A DNA stretch of 64,000 nt from Actinoplanes philippinensis (GTDB lineage Bacteria; Actinomycetota; Actinomycetes; Mycobacteriales; Micromonosporaceae): positions 223,772 through 287,771 of the forward strand of contig NZ_FONV01000014.1 in the NCBI RefSeq assembly GCF_900113015.1, given 5' to 3'. The notes beneath the pieces are model-generated. The model was not told the origin of the DNA and searched no databases. It saw nothing but the letters and a program-made list of their open reading frames with translations. The position numbers and the translations under genes were made by a program. Numbering within the stretch: position 1 is the stretch's first letter; each line of letters opens with the position of its first letter. This document shows, in pieces, positions 1 through 7,105 of this stretch.

Positions 1-3
1 CTT

Positions 4-132
4 GCCCCTTGGTCCGGCAGGTTTCGCGTCCCGGGTTCGGCGGGTCTCGCCCCTTGGCCCGGCAGGTTTCGCGTCCCGGAGTCCCGGGTTCGGTGCGTCT
101 CGCCCCTCGGTTCGGCAGGTTTCGCGTCCCGG
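4..132. repeat. Three imperfect ~31-bp direct repeats
   Basis: A unit of the form GCCCCTTGG-YCCGGCAGG followed by TTTCGCGTCCCGG occurs at about 4-34, 49-79 and 102-132, so the copies start 45 and 53 bp apart. The third copy has several substitutions. The array lies just upstream of the DUF4230 gene. Apparent reading frames through it are rich in Arg, Gly and Pro and merely follow the repeat, so I do not read it as coding. The array may continue to the left of the window. From 133 to 284 I see no further gene. Confidence 0.7.
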
Positions 133-284
133 AGCCGGGGTGGTTCGGCGAGTTCGGGCGGTCTCGAGCCGGGTTTGTCGGTGGCGCGCGTCGGGAGGAT
201 CGGGTTTGGGGGGTTTCGCGGTTCGGGAGTCCGATCAGTGCTCTCCGGTCGCGAATTGTCGTACCCCCTCCGTACCGTTAGGGC

Positions 285-1025
285 ATGGCCGAATCGCCCA
301 CCCCCGAACACCCCACCAGCGAGTATCCGGCCGTGCCCGATCGGCCGGACGCTGCGGAGCCCACCCCCGAGCAGCCCCGGCCGAGCGGTTTCGCGCGGCT
401 GCTGATCTTCGTCGGCTTCGTCTTCGCGCTGATCGTCGCCTCCTGCCTCGGGCTGCGCGCGATGAATGTGCTGCCCACCTTCGACAATCCGTTCGCCGAG
501 GAGACCACCGACCGCAGTCAGCCGGTGCTCCTGCAGTCCATGCGCGACCTTCAGCGTTACGTGGCGGCTGACGGCACGTTCCAGGTGATCGTCGACCTGC
601 AGGAAAACCGTGACAACATCCCCGATTTCCTCATCAACCGGCGCACATTGTTCGTCGGCTCGGGCACGGTCGAGACCTACGTGGACTTCAGCGGCCTCTC
701 CGGCGACGCGTTGAAGATCGACGAGGAGAAGAAGACGATCGAGCTGACTCTGCCAGCTCCCCAGCAGTCGACCGCGGCGCTCGACATGGAGCGCAGCTAC
801 GTGGTGGCCGAGGAGCGCGGCCTGTTCAACCGGATCGGCGACGCCTTCCGCGACGACCCGGGCAAGCAGCAGCAGGTCTACCAGTTGGCCCAGCAGCGGA
901 TCACCGAGGCGGCGCGGGCCAGTGAGCTGGACAAACGGGCCCGGGAGAACACGCAGCGGATGTTGGAGAGCCTCTTCGCGCGGCTCGGCTACACCACCGT
1001 TACGGTCTCGTTCGCCAGCCCGTGA
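285..1025 (+). CDS. DUF4230 family membrane-anchored protein
   Basis: A 246-residue protein with a Pro/Glu-rich N-terminus (1-35), one membrane helix at about 36-60 (starting FARLLIFVGF) and an extracytoplasmic domain. The fold reads as DUF4230: a beta-rich core with 'LINRRTLFVGSGTVETYVDF' followed by amphipathic helices near the C-terminus. The molecular function of the family is not known. ATG at 285 has no good Shine-Dalgarno sequence. TACCGT ends 6 nt before it at 273-278, so a leaderless transcript is possible. Repeat arrays lie on both sides. Confidence 0.8.
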   Translation: MAESPTPEHPTSEYPAVPDRPDAAEPTPEQPRPSGFARLLIFVGFVFALIVASCLGLRAMNVLPTFDNPFAEETTDRSQPVLLQSMRDLQRYVAADGTFQVIVDLQENRDNIPDFLINRRTLFVGSGTVETYVDFSGLSGDALKIDEEKKTIELTLPAPQQSTAALDMERSYVVAEERGLFNRIGDAFRDDPGKQQQVYQLAQQRITEAARASELDKRARENTQRMLESLFARLGYTTVTVSFASP

Positions 1026-1039
1026 GCGAGCCGGCCGGC

Positions 1040-1490
1040 CGGGCTTCGTCCGGCCGGCCGGTTTCGGTCGGGGCGCTGGTTCCGGTCGGGCCGGCCAGCT
1101 CCGGTCGGGCTGCCGGTTTCGGTCGGGCTGCTGGCTTCAGCCGGGGTGCCGGTTTCGGACGGGCCGCCGTTTTGGACCGGGCTGGTTCCGGTCGGGCCGG
1201 CCAGCTCTGGTCGGGCTGCCGATTTCGGACGGGCCGCCGGTTTCGGACGGGGGCTGGTTGACGGGGGCTGGTTCCGGTCGGGCCGGCCAGCTCTGGTCGG
1301 GCTGCCGGTTTCGGTCTGGCGGCTCGCTTCGTCCGAGCCGCCTGGCCTTGTTGTGCGGCCGGCTCGTTTGGCGGCTGGCTCGGGCGGACCGGTGGTTTCG
1401 GTCGGGCTGCCGGTTGCGGTCGGGCCGTCGGCTCCGCTTGGGCGGCTGGGGTTGGTCGGCTGGGGTTGGTCGGCGGCCCTCGACGAAAGG
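1040..1490. repeat. Degenerate GC-rich repeat tract, no gene
   Basis: Roughly 450 bp built from variants of 'GGTTTCGGTCGGGCTGCC'. A 27-bp unit beginning GCTGGTTCCGGTCGGGCC is repeated exactly at 1075-1101, 1181-1207 and 1267-1293. Every frame stays open and encodes only Gly/Arg/Phe/Val or Pro/Ala/Thr repeats without a recognisable domain or ribosome binding site. I read it as non-coding slippage-prone DNA between the DUF4230 gene and the hairpins at 1510. Confidence 0.7.
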
Positions 1491-1509
1491 GCGGCGGGTT
1501 TGTTGAGGC

Positions 1510-1547
1510 GGGCCGCTCCCCGGGCTTCGTTGCCGGGGGAGCGGCCC
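1510..1547. terminator. Strong GC hairpin, probable terminator
   Basis: Perfect 12-bp arms GGGCCGCTCCCC (1510-1521) and GGGGAGCGGCCC (1536-1547) with a 14-nt loop. There is no U-run. It is 485 bp past the DUF4230 stop and could end that transcript or the one from the opposite strand. Confidence 0.6.
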
Positions 1548-1559
1548 GTCATCTTGGTT

Positions 1560-1598
1560 CCGGGCATCCCGTCACGGGGGCAGGGACGGGATGCCCGG
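1560..1598. terminator. Second GC hairpin, probable terminator
   Basis: Perfect 14-bp arms CCGGGCATCCCGTC (1560-1573) and GACGGGATGCCCGG (1585-1598), loop of 11 nt. It follows the hairpin at 1510 by 12 bp, so the two form a tandem stop signal between the DUF4230 gene and the minus-strand pspC-like gene. Confidence 0.6.
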
Positions 1599-1639
1599 AA
1601 GCTCTATCGCCGCGCCAGCGGGTGATCCCCGCCGACGGC

Positions 1640-1826
1640 GTGTTGCCCCGCGGCGGCGTTTTGCTCGCCCTCGACGTGTTGCCAACCGTCGACGTGTTGC
1701 CAACCGGCGAGGTGTTGCCCGCCGGTCGGCGTGTTGCCAACCGGCGAGGTTTTGCCAACCGGCGAGGTGTTGCTCGCCGGTTGGCGTGTTCCTCGCCGGG
1801 TGGCGTGTTGCCCGCCGGGTGGCGGG
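1640..1826. repeat. Ten tandem 18-19-bp repeats
   Basis: Units of the form GTGTTGCCAACCGGCGAG start at 1640, 1658, 1676, 1694, 1712, 1731, 1749, 1767, 1786 and 1805, a period of 18-19 bp. The array ends 6 bp from the stop codon of the pspC-like gene, so it would be the 3' untranslated part of that minus-strand transcript. There are no unique spacers, so it is not a CRISPR array. The GCCGGY/RCCGGC cores could form alternative stems. Confidence 0.85.
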
Positions 1827-1831
1827 CGACG

Positions 1832-2029
1832 TCACTCGCTGGGCATCAGGGCCCAGAGGGCCAGGTAGATCAGGACCTGCGGGCCGGGCAGGAGGCAGGA
1901 GACAACGAAGAGGAGCCGCACCATCCCGGGCCGCATCCCGAAGCGCTGGGCCAGGCCGGCGCAGACACCGGCGATCCGGCGGTTGTGGCGGGGGCGGGAG
2001 AACGAGCGGGTCCTGAGGGGGCTGGTCAC
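1832..2029 (-). CDS. PspC domain small membrane protein
   Basis: A 65-residue protein consisting almost entirely of a PspC domain. It has a basic start, then the NRRIAGVCAGLAQRFGM motif and a membrane helix (VRLLFVVSCLLPGPQVLIYL). PspC proteins sense envelope stress or act as membrane anchors; this stand-alone form has no attached kinase or toastrack domain. I chose GTG at 2029 because AAGGAG lies 8 nt upstream; a GTG three codons earlier (2038) directly abuts that AAGGAG. It is transcribed away from the phosphatidyltransferase gene, so 2030-2213 must hold divergent promoters, but I could not pick a convincing one. Confidence 0.85.
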   Translation of the reverse strand: MTSPLRTRSFSRPRHNRRIAGVCAGLAQRFGMRPGMVRLLFVVSCLLPGPQVLIYLALWALMPSE

Positions 2030-2213
2030 TTCATCCACTCCTTCGGCGGTGGCCTCGGCTTCCTGCCGTGGCCACTTCGACGGTAGGTACGGGTGCAGCG
2101 CCGTCCCTCGTTCCCGAGGTGGATGTCGGCGATGCGGCTCCCGTAAGGGTCATCCGTACCCAGCCGGGGTCGGTGGTTAACCTGAATCCCTCTCGTCCCA
2201 GGTCAGAGGCTGG

Positions 2214-4247
2214 TTGTGGACGTCCCTGAGTGGCCCGCTCTCGTTGAGCACCGTGGGCTCGATCGCACGTGGGGTGTTCGAAGCGTCACACCGAGCAGGT
2301 GATGGTCGCGGCCCGGGGCGGCCGCCGAGCTCTGCCGCCGACTGGATCGAGGAGGCGAACGGTGGTGCTCGGGTGACCCTGGCCGTCCTGACCGCCCGAA
2401 CCGGCCACGCCCTGCCCCACGGCGACGCCGACCGGTTGGCCGGAGAACTCACCGGCGCGCTACGGGCCGCCGGCGTGTCCGCGATCGATCGGCTCGTACC
2501 GGGTGCTGACGAGGTGTCCCGCCTCCGCGAGCTGGCCCGGCAGGCCCGCGACGCCGGGGAGCCCCTGCTGATCTGCCCCGACAACCTGGTCGCGCACGGC
2601 AGTCTGCTGCGGACCCTGGCCACCGAGCCGGCCGGGCGCAGCACGGTGCTGGTCGCCGCCGACCCGTCCGGTGACCTGCGGGAGGACCGGGGCCGGGTGA
2701 TCGCCGCGCCGCCCGGTGGCGGGACGGTCCGGCATCTCGGGGCCATGTGTGTGGCCCCGCCCGACCTGCCGCTGCTGGAGAAGGCCCTCGACCGGCCCTG
2801 TCCGCTGGCCGAGATGCTCGCCGACGGGTTCGTCCCGGTCGCGACCCGGGTCCGGCTGCTGCACGCCGAACAGGTGCAGTCCTCGGAGCAGCTGGCCGCC
2901 GCCCGGGACGCGATCGCCGCGGTGGACGAGGACGCGGCGCGGCTGCGGCTCGCCGTCAAGGAGGAGGACGATCTCTTCACGACGTACGCCGTGAGCAGCT
3001 GGTCGCCACACCTGACGGGACTGGCCGCGCGGCTGCGGTGGACCCCGACCGCGGTGACCGGCCTGTCGGTGCTGTTCGCGGTGGTCGCGGCGATCCTGTT
3101 CTGGCAGGCGTCCCGCCCCGCGATGGTGGCGGGCGCGGTCCTGCTCTACCTCGGTTTCGTGCTCGACTGCGTGGACGGTCAGCTGGCCCGCTACACCCGC
3201 CGGTTCAGCGCCTTCGGCGGCTGGCTCGACACCATGGCCGACCGCGCCAAGGAGTACCTGGTCTACGCCGGTCTCGCCGCCGGGGCCGACCGGGCGGGCC
3301 TGCCCCACGCCTGGTCCCTGGCCGTCACCGCGATCGTGGTGCAGACCGCCCGGCACATGACCGACACCTGGTACGGGGCACTCCACAACAGGGCCGCCAC
3401 CCGTCCCGCTCCGGTCGATCCCGGTGCGGCCGTAGCCGGCCGGGGTGGGGCCGGTGCACGGCTTGCTGCCATCTCCACACAGGCGCAGAGCCGGCGGGGC
3501 TCGCCGATCTACTGGGCCAAGCGGGTCGTCGTCTTCCCGATCGGCGAGCGGTGGGCGCTGATCTCGGTGCTGGCCGCCCTCACGAACGGCCGGGTGGCTC
3601 TTGCCGCGCTCGTCGGATTCGGGTTGTTCGCGGCGGCGTACACGCTGATGTTGCGTTCCTTGCGTGCCCTGTCGATGGGGGTGGGGGTGCTCGACACGGT
3701 CGACACCGCCCGGCACCGCGACGACGGGCCTCTGGTGCGCACGGTGCTGAGCCGGACAGGTGCCGGGCGGCCGTTGCCGTTCGCTGTGATCTTCCTGGGG
3801 TACGCCCTGGCGACGGTCACCGTGTTCGCCCTCGGGGAGCCGTCGCTGCACCCGTGGCTGCTCGCCATCGCGGTGATCCCCGTGCTGCTCACCGGCTTCT
3901 CCGGAGCAACCCGGCACGACAGGGCCCTGGACTGGCTGGTGCCGGCCGCGTTACGCGCCGCCGAACACCTGATCGTGGTCGCCACCGGCCTCTACGGGAA
4001 CGTACCCCCGCCCCTCGTCTTCCTCCTGCTGTTCACGCTGGCGCTGCGGCACTACGACCTGACCGCCCGCATGGAGCAGAACGCGCCCGCCACCGGCACC
4101 GCCGGAACCGCACTGGGCTGGGACGGCCGGGTCCTCCTGCTGGTCCTGGCCGCCCTGATCGGCTGGGCGACCCCGGCGATGGCCGCGCTGACAGTCCTGA
4201 TCGCCGCCACGCTCACCAAAACCACCCACCGGGACTGGCGATTCTGA
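2214..4247 (+). CDS. CDP-alcohol phosphatidyltransferase fused to a nucleotidyltransferase-like domain
   Basis: A protein of up to 677 residues. The N-terminal ~240 residues resemble a sugar-nucleotidyltransferase fold but lack a clear GxGTR-type signature. The centre has the complete CDP-alcohol phosphotransferase motif starting at D318 (DCVDGQLAR, then eight residues, G, three, D, three, D), which binds two metals and transfers a phosphoalcohol from CDP. The remainder is multi-pass membrane, with a C-terminal DUF5941-like region. It is likely to make a phosphoinositol-type or related phospholipid at the membrane; substrate unknown. The start is uncertain: TTG at 2214 is the longest option and GTG at 2373 begins right at the conserved domain (VTLAVLTARTG). 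Confidence 0.78.
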   Translation: MWTSLSGPLSLSTVGSIARGVFEASHRAGDGRGPGRPPSSAADWIEEANGGARVTLAVLTARTGHALPHGDADRLAGELTGALRAAGVSAIDRLVPGADEVSRLRELARQARDAGEPLLICPDNLVAHGSLLRTLATEPAGRSTVLVAADPSGDLREDRGRVIAAPPGGGTVRHLGAMCVAPPDLPLLEKALDRPCPLAEMLADGFVPVATRVRLLHAEQVQSSEQLAAARDAIAAVDEDAARLRLAVKEEDDLFTTYAVSSWSPHLTGLAARLRWTPTAVTGLSVLFAVVAAILFWQASRPAMVAGAVLLYLGFVLDCVDGQLARYTRRFSAFGGWLDTMADRAKEYLVYAGLAAGADRAGLPHAWSLAVTAIVVQTARHMTDTWYGALHNRAATRPAPVDPGAAVAGRGGAGARLAAISTQAQSRRGSPIYWAKRVVVFPIGERWALISVLAALTNGRVALAALVGFGLFAAAYTLMLRSLRALSMGVGVLDTVDTARHRDDGPLVRTVLSRTGAGRPLPFAVIFLGYALATVTVFALGEPSLHPWLLAIAVIPVLLTGFSGATRHDRALDWLVPAALRAAEHLIVVATGLYGNVPPPLVFLLLFTLALRHYDLTARMEQNAPATGTAGTALGWDGRVLLLVLAALIGWATPAMAALTVLIAATLTKTTHRDWRF

Positions 4248-4420
4248 ATGTGAACGTGCACACCAACGACCTGCAATGTTCCGATCTCTGTAATCGATTG
4301 ATCACTATGTGCGAATGGCACTTTCGCCCGATGGTGAACCATCGAAGGCACTCGCAGAGTTAGGGCCCGATCGCCGACCGTCGTGGGCTCGGGGTCGCAC
4401 TCGATCGCGGGAGGTTGACG

Positions 4421-5713
4421 GTGTCCACCGTCGCACTCAAAGACGTCACCAAGATCTGGCCGGACGGCACCTATGCCGTCGACAACGTCAGCCTGGAGGT
4501 GCAGGACGGCGAGTTCATGGTCCTGCTCGGCCCCTCCGGCTGCGGTAAGTCGACAGTGCTCCGGATGATCGCCGGCCTGGAGGATCCCACGCGGGGGGAG
4601 ATCCTTCTCAATGGTGAGCCGGTGCTGGAACTGCCGCCCCGCGATCGCAGCATCGCCATGGTGTTTCAGGACTTTGCGCTCTATCCGCACATGACGGTGT
4701 CGGAGAACATCGGTTTCCCGCTCAAGCTGTCCGGCATCGAGCCGTCGCCGCGCCAGGACCGGGTGGACGCGATCGCGGGCGCCCTCGGCATCGGAGAGGT
4801 GCTCGGCCGGCGGCCCGGTCAGCTCTCCGGCGGCCAGCGGCAGCGGGTGGCGATGGGCCGGGCCATGGTGCGCCGTCCCGGGATCTTCCTGATGGACGAG
4901 CCGCTGTCCAATCTCGACAGCGGGCTGCGTGCCGAGCTGCGGGCCGAGATCAGCAGCATGACGCGTGAGCTGGGCGTGACCACCATGTACGTGACGCACG
5001 ACCAGGCCGAGGCGCTGACCATGGCCGACCGGGTCGCGATCATGCGCAGGGGGGTGCTGCAGGACCTCGGCACGCCGACCGAGGTCTACCGGCGCCCGGC
5101 GACGCTCTACACCGCGGCGTTCCTCGGCTCGCCGAAGATGAACCTGCTGGAGGCCGCGGTCTACGTGCATCTGGACCGCTACATAGCGCTGAGCTTCGGC
5201 GAGCAGACCCTGTACCTGGCGTGGAGCGACCCACGCGCGCGGGCGGTGGCCCGCTATCACGGCGAGCGGATCGTGGTCGGCATCCGGGCCGAGGCGCTCA
5301 CCCCGGTCACCCCGGACACGCAGGGCCATGTCTTCCAGGGGCGGATCCGGTATCTCGAGCACCACGGGCACGAGTCGCTGGCGTACCTCGACATCGGCGC
5401 CACCGCGATCGTGGTGGACGAGATCGGCGCGGCGCTGACCGATACCCGGGGCCAGGGTGGCGGGGCCTTCAGGCGGCTCGGCGGGGCGCTGCAGCGGCTG
5501 ACGCGCCCGGGCGGCGCGGAAGTGGCCCCGGAGGGCCCCGGCGGGGTGGCGACCGACCCGGGCCGTCATCACCGCAAGCCGGCCGAGCTGGCCGTGCGCC
5601 TCGCGCCGTATCCGCAGGTCTCGCACGGTCATCCGCTCGCCGTCTCGGTCCGGATGGACGCCGTGCACTTCTTCGACCAGCGCGGCGACCGGATCGATGC
5701 CGGCTGGCGCTGA
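4421..5713 (+). CDS. Sugar ABC transporter ATP-binding protein (MsmX/UgpC type)
   Basis: A 430-residue ATPase. Walker A is GPSGCGKST (37-45), followed by signature LSGGQRQR, Walker B IFLMDEP and the H-loop YVTHDQAEA. The C-terminal TOBE region carries an insertion of about 50 residues rich in Gly/Arg (GAALTDTRGQGGGAF onward) not usual for the family. GTG at 4421 is preceded by GGGAGG at 4409-4414; the TTG two codons earlier is inside that window and less likely. No permease or binding protein is adjacent, so it probably serves several sugar importers in trans, as MsmX does. The pgmB/GH65 genes downstream fit import of a disaccharide. Confidence 0.88.
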   Translation: MSTVALKDVTKIWPDGTYAVDNVSLEVQDGEFMVLLGPSGCGKSTVLRMIAGLEDPTRGEILLNGEPVLELPPRDRSIAMVFQDFALYPHMTVSENIGFPLKLSGIEPSPRQDRVDAIAGALGIGEVLGRRPGQLSGGQRQRVAMGRAMVRRPGIFLMDEPLSNLDSGLRAELRAEISSMTRELGVTTMYVTHDQAEALTMADRVAIMRRGVLQDLGTPTEVYRRPATLYTAAFLGSPKMNLLEAAVYVHLDRYIALSFGEQTLYLAWSDPRARAVARYHGERIVVGIRAEALTPVTPDTQGHVFQGRIRYLEHHGHESLAYLDIGATAIVVDEIGAALTDTRGQGGGAFRRLGGALQRLTRPGGAEVAPEGPGGVATDPGRHHRKPAELAVRLAPYPQVSHGHPLAVSVRMDAVHFFDQRGDRIDAGWR

Positions 5714-5795
5714 CCGTGCGACAGGCGCCACTTCCGGGCGGGTTCCTCGGATGCCTCCCGCCACCGGTCGGCCACAGCGCGTAGGCTGCAGCACG

Positions 5796-6269
5796 GTGGA
5801 GGACAGGATCGGCCAGAGCGTGCGTTCGGCTCTCGACGGGGAGCCGAGGGCCGATGCCGCCCCGCCCCGGGAGTGGCCGGTGCTGCTGGACCGCGCCTTC
5901 GGCCCGGACGACATCGCGGTTCTGCGGCACGAGGCGATCCGTCTGCTCGCGGCGGCGGGTCTCGCCGGTGACCGGCAGGACGGCTTCGTGCTGGCCGTCA
6001 ACGAGGTGCTCACCAATGTCGTGCTGCATGCCGGCGGCAACGGCCGGGTCGTCCTGAAGATCGAGGACGGTTCGGTGTGGTGTGTGGTGACCGACTCCGG
6101 TCCGGGCATCCCGGGCGCCTATCTGGACGGCCTGCACGCGGCGGAGGCGTTCGAGGTCGGCGGGCGCGGGCTGTGGCTGGCACATCGGCTCTGTGACGAG
6201 GTCACGACGGCGACCGGCCCGATCGGGACGTCGATCGGACTGCGGATCATCTTGGATTCCGCAGCTTGA
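5796..6269 (+). CDS. Anti-sigma-type histidine kinase-like ATPase
   Basis: A 157-residue HATPase_c domain protein of the RsbW/SpoIIAB class. The N-box is NEVLTNVVLHAGG, the G1 box DSGPGIP and the G2 box GGRGLWLAHRLCDEV. Such proteins bind and phosphorylate anti-anti-sigma factors or sequester sigma factors. I chose GTG at 5796; an in-frame ATG at 5697 would overlap the ABC ATPase gene by 17 bp and add a stretch of low conservation. No partner sigma factor or STAS protein is adjacent. Confidence 0.8.
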   Translation: MEDRIGQSVRSALDGEPRADAAPPREWPVLLDRAFGPDDIAVLRHEAIRLLAAAGLAGDRQDGFVLAVNEVLTNVVLHAGGNGRVVLKIEDGSVWCVVTDSGPGIPGAYLDGLHAAEAFEVGGRGLWLAHRLCDEVTTATGPIGTSIGLRIILDSAA

Positions 6270-6335
6270 ACGACTTGTAAACCATCGTGGAAATGTGAAG
6301 CTGCCCTTCGCCTCTCGCCCGCGATCGGGTCCGGC

Positions 6336-6341
6336 TACATT
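6336..6341 (+). promoter_or_regulatory. Candidate -10 element for leaderless pgmB
   Basis: TACATT lies 6 nt upstream of the GTG at 6348, the spacing expected for a leaderless transcript, and there is no Shine-Dalgarno sequence. No clear -35 was found. Confidence 0.35.
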
Positions 6342-6347
6342 GGGCGC

Positions 6348-7082
6348 GTGCTCGGACTTCCTTCACAGGTGACCGCTTGCCTATTCGATCTTGACGGTGT
6401 GCTTACGCAAACCGCGCTGGTGCACAACGCTGCGTGGAAACAGACGTTCGACACGTTCCTGAAATCGTGGGCCGAACAGCATGAGCTACCTTTCGTGCCG
6501 TTCGATTCCGCGGTCGACTATCACCGATATGTCGACGGCAGGCAGCGTGCTGACGGGGTCCGGACCTTCCTGGCCTCGCGGGGCATCACGCTGCCCGAGG
6601 GCGACCCCGACGACACCCCCGATCGGGAGACCGTCAACGGCATCGGCAATCGCAAGAACCTGCTCGTGCTACAGAAGATCAAAGAAGGCGCCGTCCAGGT
6701 CTACCCCGGATCGGTGGAGTATCTGAGGGCCGCCAAGGCCGCCGGTCTACGCCGCGCGGTCGTGTCGGCGAGCGCCAACTGCAAGGACGTCCTGGAGGCG
6801 GCCGGGATCGCCGACCTCCTGGAGGCCCGCGTGGACGGCGTCGTGGCGCGTGAGCGGGGCCTGCCCGGCAAGCCCGCGCCGGACACGTTCCTGTACGGCG
6901 CCGAGCTGCTCGGCCTCGACCCGGCCCAGTGTGCCGTGTTCGAGGACGCTCAGGCGGGCGTCGCCGCGGGGCGGGCCGGCGCTTTCGGCATCGTGATCGG
7001 TGTGGACCGGGTGGACCAGGCCGACGCGCTCCGGGAGCACGGCGCCGACATCGTGGTGAAAGATCTAAAAGACCTCCTCTGA
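6348..7082 (+). CDS. pgmB: HAD hydrolase, beta-phosphoglucomutase-like
   Basis: A 244-residue HAD subfamily IA protein. Motif I is FDLDGVLT near residue 13, motif II is the serine of SASANCKD, and motif IV is VFEDAQAGVAAG. The cap region with HNAAWKQTF and RENVN-like 'DRETVNGIGNRKN' is typical of beta-phosphoglucomutase, which interconverts beta-glucose 1-phosphate and glucose 6-phosphate. The gene lies 23 bp before a GH65 phosphorylase that would release beta-glucose 1-phosphate, which supports the assignment. Confidence 0.87.
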   Translation: MLGLPSQVTACLFDLDGVLTQTALVHNAAWKQTFDTFLKSWAEQHELPFVPFDSAVDYHRYVDGRQRADGVRTFLASRGITLPEGDPDDTPDRETVNGIGNRKNLLVLQKIKEGAVQVYPGSVEYLRAAKAAGLRRAVVSASANCKDVLEAAGIADLLEARVDGVVARERGLPGKPAPDTFLYGAELLGLDPAQCAVFEDAQAGVAAGRAGAFGIVIGVDRVDQADALREHGADIVVKDLKDLL

Positions 7083-7105
7083 AATCGGTTACGAGAGGCA
7101 CGACC

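Noticed and set aside
1640..1826. CRISPR array
   Set aside because: The 18-19-bp units are directly adjacent with no unique spacers, and no cas gene is nearby.
1022..2016. Several overlapping frames through the repeat tracts
   Set aside because: They encode only translated repeats in all frames and none has a domain or ribosome binding site.
4052..6109. 685-codon minus-strand frame over the ABC ATPase gene
   Set aside because: Antisense to an unambiguous ATPase; His/Arg/Pro-rich with no motif.
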